Positions 19,597 through 28,015 of a DNA stretch of 64,000 bases are shown in pieces. Position numbers and translations under genes: made by a program. Position 1 is the stretch's first letter; the number at the start of each line of letters is the position of its first letter. The notes under the pieces were generated by a model. The model ran no database searches. It was not told where the DNA came from and saw nothing but the letters and a program-made list of their open reading frames with translations. The DNA comes from JAAUTG01 sp964458705 (GTDB lineage: Bacteria; Bacteroidota; Bacteroidia; Chitinophagales; Saprospiraceae): positions 1-64,000 of the forward strand of contig CAYWKD010000011.1 of the NCBI GenBank assembly GCA_964458705.1, read 5' to 3'.

Positions 19597-19775
19597 TTGA
19601 TGTATTTTAAAAGTTGAAGCACTAACATGCTATATATTTGCAAGGAGTACCAGTTCCTTCGACTAACACAGCTGTTTTCTATACTAGTATTAGTGCTTCC
19701 AATTATATTATAATCTAGATCCCAAAAACGTCATCGAGAGCGATGAAATTGGCAAGATGAGGGAATGAATAACTC

Positions 19776-19985
19776 TTAAGAAAGTCCTTTGTTTGGTGAG
19801 CCAGTTTCTTCAAAGTCCTTTCCATTCCAAAGTCCTAACCACTCGCAGTCTTTTCCAATCTTCTTGTAAGAAAGGAAACTTCTAACTGCATCTTCTTTTT
19901 CATCACGGTGAATTAAAATAGAGGAATGACCCGAATTAACGTTGAAATAGTACTTACCAGCACCCATTGTGAACTTCTTCTTCAT
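19776..19985 (-). CDS. Small conserved-looking protein, 69 residues
   Basis: Not confidently recognised. I place the start at the ATG at 19985 (MKKKFTMGAGKYYF) rather than the longer upstream start at 20066, because the extra 27 residues look like untranslated AT-rich DNA. The 69-residue product has two-strand-like segments, GKYYFNVNSGHSSILIH and CEWLGLWNGKDFEE, rich in aromatic residues. This is loosely reminiscent of the DUF1508/YegP small beta domain, but the match is weak. It is presumably cytoplasmic, since no signal peptide is present. Confidence 0.6.
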   Translation of the reverse strand: MKKKFTMGAGKYYFNVNSGHSSILIHRDEKEDAVRSFLSYKKIGKDCEWLGLWNGKDFEETGSPNKGLS

Positions 19986-20290
19986 AACGTATTGAATTTG
20001 ATCTGATAATTTCTCAAAAAATGAGTAAACCTTAATTACAATTATATTAATATAACGGCATTGCAATTGCGTTAGTTTATTTTTTTGTCAACTAGATGTT
20101 AAATCTTAAAAAAATATTGTACTTACATGAACATTTTAATGAATCCTAAATCGTCAATTTACTCTTTGTTGTAATTGATGAATAGCAAAACCTATTCTGT
20201 TTATTAAAAAGTATTGTCATTTTGCTGTACTTTTGAGGCGTCCAAGAGAAATCAAATTTGGGAAACCAACAAACATAAACTTTAACGACT
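19986..20290. other. Interval between the 69-residue gene and sucC
   Basis: Apart from the sucC -7 box candidate at 20228-20235 I see no gene, RNA motif or strong hairpin here. Confidence 0.4.
20228..20235 (+). promoter_or_regulatory. Candidate -7 box for sucC
   Basis: TACTTTTG fits TAnnTTTG about 56 bases before the sucC ATG. The -33 region shows only a weak match (CTGTTTAT near 20197). Confidence 0.4.
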
Positions 20291-21739
20291 ATGAACTTAC
20301 ATGAATATCAAGGTAAAGATTTACTAGCTAGACATGGCGTACCAGTACAACAAGGCGTTGTAGCGCACACTTTAGAAGAAGCCGTGAAGGCTTATGAGAA
20401 AATCCAACAAGATTCTGGCTCTGACTTTGCAGTAGTAAAAGCACAAATTCATGCTGGTGGACGTGGAAAAGGTGGTGGAGTAAAGCTGGCTAAGAACTTA
20501 GATGATCTAAAAGAGCACGCTGGCAATATTTTGGGTATGATGCTGAAAACACCTCAAACGCCAGGAGGCATGAACGGTGAAGGCAAGCTAGTGAGAAAGG
20601 TACTAATCACTGAGGATGCTTATCAACCTGACTTTGATTCTTGTAAAGAATACTATGTTTCTATTTTAACAGATCGAGATTCCAAATCTAATGTAATTGT
20701 TTATTCCATAAAAGGAGGAATGGATATTGAAACTGTTGCAGCAAAAACACCAGAATTAGTACATACAGAGAAGGTTGATCCTCAGCTAGGGCTACAAGGA
20801 TTTCAAGCGCGTCGTATCGCTTTCAATCTTGGATTGAGTGGGACAGCCTTTAAAAATATGGTTAAATTTATTTCAAAATTATATGACGCCTATGTCAAGT
20901 CGGATGCTTCTCTCATTGAAATTAATCCTTGTATGCACAATGGTCACGATGAAATGCTAGCCGTAGATTGTAAAATGACATTAGACGACAACGCTTTATT
21001 TCGCCATAAGGATTTAATAGCGTGGAGAGATAAGACTGAAGAAGATCCAATGGAAGTAGAGGCAGATGAACATGATTTGAACTATGTTAAACTAGACGGA
21101 AACGTGGGTTGTATGGTGAATGGTGCAGGTCTAGCAATGGCTACAATGGATGTCATCAAGTTATCAGGTGGCGAACCAGCTAACTTTTTGGACGTAGGAG
21201 GTACAGCAGATGCAAAACGTGTAGAGCAAGCCTTCCGATTGATCCTGAGAGACCCTAATGTAGAGGCTATTTTGATTAATATTTTTGGCGGTATTGTTCG
21301 CTGTGATCGCGTGGCAAACGGAGTAGTTGAGGCTTACAGAAACATGGGAGATGAAATCAATGTACCTATCATTGTTAGACTTCAAGGTACAAATGCAGAC
21401 ATTGCTAAGACCATTATTGATGAATCTGGTCTAAATGTACGTTCTGCAACGCTACTGCAAGAAGCTGCAGATGAGGTGGCAAAAGCATTGCAACCCAATG
21501 ATTTAACAAAGATTGAGGGTATCGGCCCGAAAATAGAAGAGGCTCTAAGTGAAGCAGGAATCAAGTCGTACAGGAAGCTCTCTAGCATGTCAGAAGATGC
21601 TATCAAAGAAGCATTAGCTGGAAAATTTCCGATGGCAAAACCTAGCACTTGGGCAAAGCAAGCAGATATGGCTTCTAAAGGTAAGTGGGATGAATTGAAA
21701 AAGTGGCAAGATGAGCTAGATGGTGGATTAGAGAAATAG
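20291..21739 (+). CDS. sucC: Succinyl-CoA ligase beta subunit with C-terminal helix-hairpin-helix extension
   Basis: Beta subunit of the TCA-cycle enzyme converting succinyl-CoA to succinate with NTP formation; the alpha subunit SucD is not adjacent. Residues 1-400 are a normal SucC: MNLHEYQGKDLLARHGVPV, ATP-grasp region with HAGGRGKGGGVK near 54-66, the EINP metal site near 210, and the CoA-ligase domain with NIFGGIVRCDRVA near 330-342. Normal SucC ends near residue 390-400; this one has 482. The extra roughly 80 residues begin NDLTKIEGIGPKIEEAL, a classic helix-hairpin-helix motif with the GIGPK turn, followed by a helical tail rich in K and W. The tail has no stop or frame change before it, so it is part of the same reading frame. 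Confidence 0.95.
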   Translation: MNLHEYQGKDLLARHGVPVQQGVVAHTLEEAVKAYEKIQQDSGSDFAVVKAQIHAGGRGKGGGVKLAKNLDDLKEHAGNILGMMLKTPQTPGGMNGEGKLVRKVLITEDAYQPDFDSCKEYYVSILTDRDSKSNVIVYSIKGGMDIETVAAKTPELVHTEKVDPQLGLQGFQARRIAFNLGLSGTAFKNMVKFISKLYDAYVKSDASLIEINPCMHNGHDEMLAVDCKMTLDDNALFRHKDLIAWRDKTEEDPMEVEADEHDLNYVKLDGNVGCMVNGAGLAMATMDVIKLSGGEPANFLDVGGTADAKRVEQAFRLILRDPNVEAILINIFGGIVRCDRVANGVVEAYRNMGDEINVPIIVRLQGTNADIAKTIIDESGLNVRSATLLQEAADEVAKALQPNDLTKIEGIGPKIEEALSEAGIKSYRKLSSMSEDAIKEALAGKFPMAKPSTWAKQADMASKGKWDELKKWQDELDGGLEK

Positions 21740-21764
21740 CCCTTTATTTTTTAATAGAAGAGAT

Positions 21765-21810
21765 TAAGACCTCAAGAGCTTTTGTGCTTTTGAGGTCTTA
21801 TTATTTTAAT
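21765..21810 (+). terminator. Intrinsic terminator of sucC
   Basis: A 15-base stem (21765-21779 with 21786-21800, one G-U pair) encloses the loop TTTTGT and is followed by a T-rich stretch. It starts 25 bases after the sucC stop. This is one of the clearest terminators in the window. Confidence 0.85.
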
Positions 21811-22159
21811 GCAACTTATTTGATTATATATTTAAGCATCCATAGAAAGCTTAGCTCACTTTTATCTTCATAACGATAGCTCTTACTCGATTATGTGAGA
21901 TCATCTGGCTTATTGGATTGGCACAATAAATTCAATATTCTTACTATTTAGATCAAACAATTTTCTTTCTCAAAACTTTAATTATAAAAGTAAATAAAGA
22001 TTGCTTTAATGCTGTGACTTAAGTTCATAGTATGCAGTCAAAAAAGTGATTATTTGTAATTATATATTTTATATACTCTTATACTTGGGAAGCAAATAAT
22101 ACATTGTTGGGGTAATTGGTGAAATTTTTACATATTTTTTTATTTAATTTTTTGTAGCT
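21811..22159. other. Non-coding interval before the glucosaminidase gene
   Basis: About 350 AT-rich bases with no open frame that looks coding, no tRNA and no strong hairpin. Presumably it holds the promoter of the downstream gene, but I cannot place it. Confidence 0.4.
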
Positions 22160-23011
22160 ATGGTGAAATATGAAATCTACAAACCCGTCCATCCTATGCT
22201 TGTGAGGATGCGACTTTTCTTTGAGCGATACTGGCTTAAAGGAGGATTAATTTTCTTAGTTGGTTATCTGTTTTTCTTTAAAGATGTAAGTTTCCATTTT
22301 TCGTTGAATACTGATCCAACTGACGAATTAGAAAAACAAGTAGTCCAACAAAGAAAGCCTGTTGAGGCAACTGCTGTAAGTACATCATTGGGTAAGAACG
22401 AACTTGCAGAAGAGCAAGAAGAAAAGGCAAAAGTTGAGCGTAATGCAACCAAAACTTGGAAGGATCGCAAGGCTAACAATTTTTCAAATGTTGGCTTTGT
22501 ATTGAATCCTACCTATGCGAAGCGCCATAAAGTTGATCCTGATATTGTGGAGTATCACAATAATATCTGTAAAGAGTATATCCGACGATTTGCGAAAGTA
22601 GCAATTGCAGAGCAGCGAAAATATAGTATTCCTGCGAGTATTACGCTAGCGCAGGGTTTGCTGGAGTCTAATGCAGGAGAAAGTCGATTATCCCTAGAAT
22701 CCAATAATCACTTTGGAATCAAATGTAAAAGCAAGTGCAAAGGATGTACCTGCAGAAATTATACAGATGATAGCATCTATGACATGTTCCGAGTGTTTGG
22801 TTCTGCATGGGAAAGTTATCGTGAACATTCTATTCTGTTGCAAAAGAGTCGGTACAAAGCACTATTTAATTTAGACAAATACGACTATCAAGAATGGGCA
22901 CATGGTTTAAAAAAAGCAGGTTATGCTACTGATCCTAAATACGCTTATAAATTGATTGATCTAATTGAATATTTTCAACTTTATCGCTTTGACCGTGTGA
23001 ATATTGAATAA
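22160..23011 (+). CDS. Membrane-anchored glucosaminidase (FlgJ/LytG-like)
   Basis: Predicted peptidoglycan hydrolase cleaving the glycan backbone (N-acetylglucosaminidase, GH73-like). It has 283 residues: a single N-terminal transmembrane segment at about 28-42, a charged linker rich in E, K and Q (about 55-110), then the glucosaminidase domain from about 140 to the end. The domain shows IPASITLAQGLLESNAGESRL near 155-175, with the probable catalytic glutamate in LLES, and SAWESYREHSILL. An odd feature is the cysteine cluster CKSKCKGCTC after NNHFGIK, where a disulfide pair or metal knuckle may stabilise the fold. It is convergent with pyrG. Confidence 0.87.
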   Translation: MVKYEIYKPVHPMLVRMRLFFERYWLKGGLIFLVGYLFFFKDVSFHFSLNTDPTDELEKQVVQQRKPVEATAVSTSLGKNELAEEQEEKAKVERNATKTWKDRKANNFSNVGFVLNPTYAKRHKVDPDIVEYHNNICKEYIRRFAKVAIAEQRKYSIPASITLAQGLLESNAGESRLSLESNNHFGIKCKSKCKGCTCRNYTDDSIYDMFRVFGSAWESYREHSILLQKSRYKALFNLDKYDYQEWAHGLKKAGYATDPKYAYKLIDLIEYFQLYRFDRVNIE

Positions 23012-23041
23012 TTCAAGAAATATTTTTGTAGAATTTATTTG

Positions 23042-23075
23042 GCGGTTTTTGGCTTCGGCTGAAAACCGCATTTTT
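23042..23075. terminator. Terminator with UUCG tetraloop
   Basis: Arms 23042-23053 and 23058-23069 pair over 12 bases (two G-U) around a TTCG tetraloop, followed on the plus strand by ATTTTT. It ends the glucosaminidase gene and lies between convergent genes, so it may also serve pyrG. Confidence 0.85.
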
Positions 23076-23096
23076 AATACTACAAGCCGATTACTT

Positions 23097-24719
23097 CTAT
23101 TTTTTTTTCTTACTTTTATTATGCTCTAATGCAGCTTTTATAAACGCCACAAATAGTGGATGCGGTGTTTCTACTGTGCTTTTGTATTCAGGGTGAAACT
23201 GTACTCCAACAAACCATGGATGCCCTTCCAATTCCATAATCTCTACTAAGTCATTTTCTGGATTAATACCGACAGCTTTTAACCCCTTTTCGCCTAGTGC
23301 TTCTACGTAATCATTATTGATTTCGTAACGATGACGATGACGCTCTTTGATGCGCTTTTTGTTGTAAGCATTCATTACTTTAGAGTCTTTTTTTAGCTTG
23401 CATTCATAAACGCCTAGACGCATTGTACCTCCCTTATCCTTTAAGCCTTTCTGCTCATCCATTAAATGAACAACAGGATGCGGCGTATTGGCATCAATTT
23501 CTGTGGACACGGCATCTTCTAAGTTGAGTACATTTTGTGCAAACTCAGTAACAGCACACTGTAAGCCTAAACAAATACCTAAAAATGGTATATTGTTTTC
23601 TCTAGCGTATCTGATGGCTTTTAGTTTACCATCAATACCACGATCCCCAAATCCCGGAGCTACTAAAATACCATCTAAATGTTCCAAGCGTTTAGCTACG
23701 GTGATATCAGATTTTTCGAGATGTTCAGAGTGAACAGAATCCACTACTACTCTACAACGATGAACCGTTCCTGCATGTATGAAAGATTCAAATATGGACT
23801 TATAGGCATCGGGAAGTTCGTTATACTTACCAACTAGTCCAATATTAACTTCATGAAGTGGATTTTTTAGCTTTTCTAGGAATTTGCGCCATTTCTTTAG
23901 CTGAGGTTCCTGCATATCAGGCAAGCGCAGCTTAGAAATCACTACGCTATCCAGTTTCTCTTCCAACATTAATAAAGGTACATGATAGATGCTGTCAGCT
24001 TCTATGGCTTCAATCACAGCTCGTACTTCTACATTACAAAACTGAGCAATTTTTCTACGCATCCCCATATTGATATGATGCTCCGTTCGGCAAACTAGAA
24101 TATCTGGCTGAATTCCTGCCATTTGTAATTCTTTGACAGAGTGCTGGGTCGGCTTTGTCTTTAATTCCTTTGTTGCCCTCAAATAAGGTACCAGCGTCAA
24201 ATGGATTACAATACAATTTTCTTTTCCTAAATCACGCTGCAATTGCCGAAGAGCTTCCAAATAAGGAAGAGACTCTATATCACCTACTGTTCCTCCTAGT
24301 TCAGTAATAACAATATCATAACCATGCTTTTCGAGTAATTGTACTCTGTACTTGATCTCATCGGTTATATGAGGAATAACCTGTACCGTCTTTCCCAAAA
24401 ACTTCCCCTGTCGTTCTTTATTTATGACAGTTTGGTAAATACGCCCTGTTGTTACATTGTTTGCTTGAGAAGTAGGCGTATCCAAAAAACGTTCATAATG
24501 TCCTAAATCCAGATCCGTTTCGGCACCATCTTCCGTTACATAGCATTCGCCATGCTCATAAGGATTCATCGTACCAGGATCAACATTAATGTATGGATCA
24601 AATTTTTGAATAGTTACAGTAAAGCCTTTTTCTTGAAGTAGTTTTGCAAGAGAAGCTGCAATAATACCTTTACCTAAAGAAGAAGTAACACCTCCCGTAA
24701 CAAATATATATTTAGTCAT
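23097..24719 (-). CDS. pyrG: CTP synthase
   Basis: Converts UTP to CTP using ATP and glutamine. The 540 residues hold an N-terminal amidoligase domain (KYIFVTGGVTSSLGKGI near 3-19, then QKFDPYINVDPGTMNPYEHGE near 38-58) and a C-terminal class I glutamine amidotransferase domain. The latter contains GICLGLQ with the nucleophile cysteine, and HPWFVGVQFHPEYKS with the catalytic histidine and glutamate. The very C-terminus ends in a lysine-rich tail, common in this family. It has a well-formed promoter of its own, so it is probably monocistronic, although pgk and gap lie upstream on the same strand. Confidence 0.97.
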   Translation of the reverse strand: MTKYIFVTGGVTSSLGKGIIAASLAKLLQEKGFTVTIQKFDPYINVDPGTMNPYEHGECYVTEDGAETDLDLGHYERFLDTPTSQANNVTTGRIYQTVINKERQGKFLGKTVQVIPHITDEIKYRVQLLEKHGYDIVITELGGTVGDIESLPYLEALRQLQRDLGKENCIVIHLTLVPYLRATKELKTKPTQHSVKELQMAGIQPDILVCRTEHHINMGMRRKIAQFCNVEVRAVIEAIEADSIYHVPLLMLEEKLDSVVISKLRLPDMQEPQLKKWRKFLEKLKNPLHEVNIGLVGKYNELPDAYKSIFESFIHAGTVHRCRVVVDSVHSEHLEKSDITVAKRLEHLDGILVAPGFGDRGIDGKLKAIRYARENNIPFLGICLGLQCAVTEFAQNVLNLEDAVSTEIDANTPHPVVHLMDEQKGLKDKGGTMRLGVYECKLKKDSKVMNAYNKKRIKERHRHRYEINNDYVEALGEKGLKAVGINPENDLVEIMELEGHPWFVGVQFHPEYKSTVETPHPLFVAFIKAALEHNKSKKKK

Positions 24720-24759
24720 ACTAACTCGAGATTGAAATAAAGACTTTTGCTACGGAATA

Positions 24760-24788
24760 CAAAGATAGAATGAATAGAGCGTATTCAA
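24760..24788 (-). promoter_or_regulatory. Bacteroidota-type promoter of pyrG
   Basis: On the minus strand TTG, 18 bases, then TATCTTTG matches TTG-N17-23-TAnnTTTG. The predicted start is near 24752, giving a leader of about 33 bases. Confidence 0.6.
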
Positions 24789-24959
24789 TGCAAATTGAAC
24801 AAGTATTTATTCATGCCATGCAAAAATGATTAGTCTTGATTTTTTTATGTCCTAATTTATAGTGGCTTTTAAGTAGTATCATCATAACTACAATGTCACA
24901 GAAAAAAGAGCATTGGAATAAATCCTTAGCTAGCAGGTTTATAATATTATCCTTCAAGG

Positions 24960-26174
24960 TTAACTATTGATCGCTTTAATGCCTGGCAATTCTTTTCCTT
25001 CCAAAAATTCTAGCATTGCGCCACCGCCCGTAGAAGCAAAGCTCACCTTATCAATTAAGCCCATTTGTTTTATAGCAGCAACGGAATCGCCACCTCCAAT
25101 TAATGAAAAGGCACCAGCCTCAGTTGCTTTAGCTACATACTCAGCAATCGAGCGTGTGCCTGTGGCAAAACTTTCAAATTCAAAAACCCCCATTGGACCA
25201 TTCCAAAGGATTGTTTTGGACTCTAGCAATATTTTACCAAATAAGTCAATCGTTTTAGGGCCAATATCTAGACCTTCCCAGCCATCTGGTATTTGACCTG
25301 CTTCTACAAATTCTGTGTTAGCGTCATTTGAAAAGTCATCTGCTATTTTATTGTCCACTGGTAAAAAGACATTTACACCTTTTTCTTTTGCTTTTTTCAA
25401 TAAGTCCAAGGTTAAATCCATCTTATCTTCCTCGAAAATAGAGTTTCCAATACTTCCTCCTTGAGCTTTGGAAAAAGTATAAGCCATACCACCGCCAATG
25501 ATTAGATTATCCACTCTGTCTAAAAGACGTTCTAATAATAGTAGTTTATCAGAAACTTTTGCGCCTCCTGTAATAGCAGTAATTGGTCGTTCATCGCTAT
25601 TGAGTGCCTTAGTAGCATTCACAATTTCATTCTCCATCAATAAGCCAAAAACGCGATTCTCAGGAGTAAAAAATTTAGCTATGGTAGCAGTAGAAGCGTG
25701 CTCGCGGTGTGCAGAACCAAAGGCATCATTAATGTAAATATTTCCCAATTTGGACAAGGCCTCTGCAAATTGCTCATCTCCTTTTTTTTCCTCTTTTTGG
25801 AATCTTGTATTTTCTAGCAGTAGCACCTCTCCTGGTTTTAGTTCGCTTACCACCATATCTACACCTGTTCCGACAGTCTGATTTACAAACTTTACTGTTA
25901 CATTAGGTAAATAAGACTGAAGCGTTTCCACAACATGCTCTAATGTGAACTTTTCTCGATCAATTGTTCCATCAGATAATAATTTTTTCATTGGTCTGCC
26001 CAAATGAGACATCAATATTGCAGCGCCACCATTTGAAATCACATGTTTGATGGTAGGAATTGCAGCACGAATTCGGTTGTCATCTGTAACATTGAACTCT
26101 GCCTCCAATGGCACATTAAAGTCTACACGAATTAAGACCTTTTTACCATTGAAGTTTATTTCATTGATTTTCAT
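24960..26174 (-). CDS. pgk: Phosphoglycerate kinase
   Basis: Glycolytic and gluconeogenic enzyme transferring phosphate between 1,3-bisphosphoglycerate and ADP. The 404-residue length is normal. It carries the substrate-site run VLIRVDFNVPLE near 14-25, SHLGRP near 59, ENTRFQKEE near 121, GGAKVSDKL near 203 and the nucleotide-site GGGDSVAA near 363. The gene lies 95 bases downstream of gap on the same strand and is likely co-transcribed with it, a common pairing that puts consecutive glycolytic steps together. Confidence 0.97.
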   Translation of the reverse strand: MKINEINFNGKKVLIRVDFNVPLEAEFNVTDDNRIRAAIPTIKHVISNGGAAILMSHLGRPMKKLLSDGTIDREKFTLEHVVETLQSYLPNVTVKFVNQTVGTGVDMVVSELKPGEVLLLENTRFQKEEKKGDEQFAEALSKLGNIYINDAFGSAHREHASTATIAKFFTPENRVFGLLMENEIVNATKALNSDERPITAITGGAKVSDKLLLLERLLDRVDNLIIGGGMAYTFSKAQGGSIGNSIFEEDKMDLTLDLLKKAKEKGVNVFLPVDNKIADDFSNDANTEFVEAGQIPDGWEGLDIGPKTIDLFGKILLESKTILWNGPMGVFEFESFATGTRSIAEYVAKATEAGAFSLIGGGDSVAAIKQMGLIDKVSFASTGGGAMLEFLEGKELPGIKAINS

Positions 26175-26269
26175 TTTTCTTTTATTTGATGTTAAGGAAA
26201 TAGGAGAGTATAAAACTTCACAATTCCAAAAATTTAAAAACTTTAGAATTGTGAAGCTAGTAATTAAGA

Positions 26270-27271
26270 TTAAGCAGTAGCTACTTTGTAAGCTAACTCA
26301 GCCAATCGAGCTGAATAACCAGCTTCGTTGTCATACCAACTTACTACTTTAATCATGTTGCCATTCACAGCAGTCATCAAGGAATCAAAAATAGATGAAT
26401 GCTTATTGCCAACAATGTCAGAAGAAACTAAAGGATCTTCTGAATATTCTAGTACTCCTTTCATTTCACCTTCTGCATACTTCTTAAAAGTAGCATTGAT
26501 TTCTTCAACAGAAGGCACCTTATCTACTACTACGTTTAACTCTACCATTGATCCTGTAACTACTGGCACGCGTACCGCAATAGCAAATATTTTACCCGCA
26601 AAAGAAGGAATAACCTTACCTGTTGCAGAAGCAGCACCAGTGGAAGTAGGAACTATATTTTGAGCTGCTGCTCTTGCGCGACGCATATCTTCATGAGGGG
26701 CATCTTGCAAATTCTGATCTGCTGTGTAGGCGTGTGTAGTGGTCATTGTACCATTAATAATACCAAAATTATCCTCAATAATCTTTACGACTGGCGCAAG
26801 GCAATTGGTCGTACAAGAAGCATTTGAATAGATGGATTCATCCGTTGATATGTTTTCATTATTTACACCCAGCACTACGGTAGATACTCCAGCCGAGCCC
26901 TTTGCTGGTGCAGAAATAACAACTTTCTTTGCTCCAGCACTTACGTGCATACTTGCTTTTTCTCTACTTCTAAATCGACCAGTACATTCTAGCACCACGT
27001 CAATATTATTTTCTGCCCAAGGCAACTTAGATGGATCTCGCTCAGCAGTGGCAACGATTTCTTTACCATTTACGATTAATTTATCATCTGTAAAATCAAC
27101 AGTTCCATTAAATCTTCCGTGAGCCGTATCGTATTTTAGAAGATGTGCTAACATTCTATTATCTGTAAGATCATTGATAGCTACTACTTCTACATCATCC
27201 ATCTCAATCAAGTTGCGAAAAGTCAGTCTTCCAATACGACCGAAACCATTAATTGCAATTCTCTTAGCCAT
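26270..27271 (-). CDS. gap: Glyceraldehyde-3-phosphate dehydrogenase, type I
   Basis: Oxidises glyceraldehyde 3-phosphate to 1,3-bisphosphoglycerate with NAD+. At 333 residues it is of normal length. It begins with the Rossmann motif INGFGRIGRL near 7-16. The active-site motif SNASCTTNCLAPV gives nucleophile C153, and the partner histidine is in the TTTHAYTADQ run. The acidic residue in NDLTD near 33-37 suggests NAD+ preference. It is followed by pgk on the same strand. A -7-like TATTTTTG lies at 27321-27328 on the minus strand, without a clear -33 box. Confidence 0.97.
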   Translation of the reverse strand: MAKRIAINGFGRIGRLTFRNLIEMDDVEVVAINDLTDNRMLAHLLKYDTAHGRFNGTVDFTDDKLIVNGKEIVATAERDPSKLPWAENNIDVVLECTGRFRSREKASMHVSAGAKKVVISAPAKGSAGVSTVVLGVNNENISTDESIYSNASCTTNCLAPVVKIIEDNFGIINGTMTTTHAYTADQNLQDAPHEDMRRARAAAQNIVPTSTGAASATGKVIPSFAGKIFAIAVRVPVVTGSMVELNVVVDKVPSVEEINATFKKYAEGEMKGVLEYSEDPLVSSDIVGNKHSSIFDSLMTAVNGNMIKVVSWYDNEAGYSARLAELAYKVATA

Positions 27272-27459
27272 AGTGTTAATTTTGTTTGTTTAATTTTTTA
27301 CCAAAAAAGAATACAAATATCAAAAATATACTTGACATTACCACTACTCTTGTAAGTAGTTGCGTTAAGCCAACTTTAATTTTTTTGTGAAGTTACAATT
27401 ATCTGCGGCATACACTGATGAAAATTTCCTTATATTTCGCCATCATCATAATTTAGGCT

Positions 27460-27945
27460 ATGAAAACAAATAAATACTTAGCTAAGGTCAATGAATTTGA
27501 GTTTGAATTAGATACTGTTACTATTCAGAACTTAGACCTGATAGAAGCAGGAAAAAGCACTTACCATTTACTAGAAAAGCATCAATCACACAATATTCAT
27601 ATTCAACTTATTGATGAAGGGCAAAAAAAAGTTGAATTATCTGTGAATGGCAATAAATACGAAGTTCAATTAGCAGATGCCTACGATCAATTAGTTGATA
27701 AAATGGGCTTGACTCTCGCAAATACTCAAAAAGTAAAAGAAATAAAAGCCCCGATGCCAGGACTCGTTCTAGATGTACAAGTTGAAGTTGGCAAAACAGT
27801 GCAAGAAGGTGAAACACTTTTGATATTAGAAGCCATGAAAATGGAAAATGCGTTGCAAGCACCGGGAGAAGGCATTGTAAAAAGTATTGAAGTAAAAAAG
27901 GGACAAGCGGTAGAAAAAGGACAACTGCTGATAGCATTTGAATGA
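27460..27945 (+). CDS. Biotin carboxyl carrier protein of an acyl-CoA carboxylase
   Basis: A 161-residue biotinyl protein. The C-terminal biotinyl domain (about 92-161) carries EAMKMEN, with K127 as the biotinylated lysine, preceded by the conserved KAPMPGLVLDVQV run. The N-terminal 90 residues are a short beta-rich extension like that of the gamma/BCCP subunits of propionyl- and methylmalonyl-CoA carboxylase systems, rather than the Ala/Pro-rich AccB of fatty acid synthesis. It is the first gene of a three-gene operon with a mutase-like protein and a biotin carboxylase. This supports a role in propionyl-CoA carboxylation, although the carboxyltransferase subunit is not in the window. Confidence 0.9.
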   Translation: MKTNKYLAKVNEFEFELDTVTIQNLDLIEAGKSTYHLLEKHQSHNIHIQLIDEGQKKVELSVNGNKYEVQLADAYDQLVDKMGLTLANTQKVKEIKAPMPGLVLDVQVEVGKTVQEGETLLILEAMKMENALQAPGEGIVKSIEVKKGQAVEKGQLLIAFE

Positions 27946-28015
27946 GCGATGACTAAAATTAATTGATGAACTGGAAATCTCTAACGGATCGTCTATTTCC
28001 AGTAAAGAACAACAA

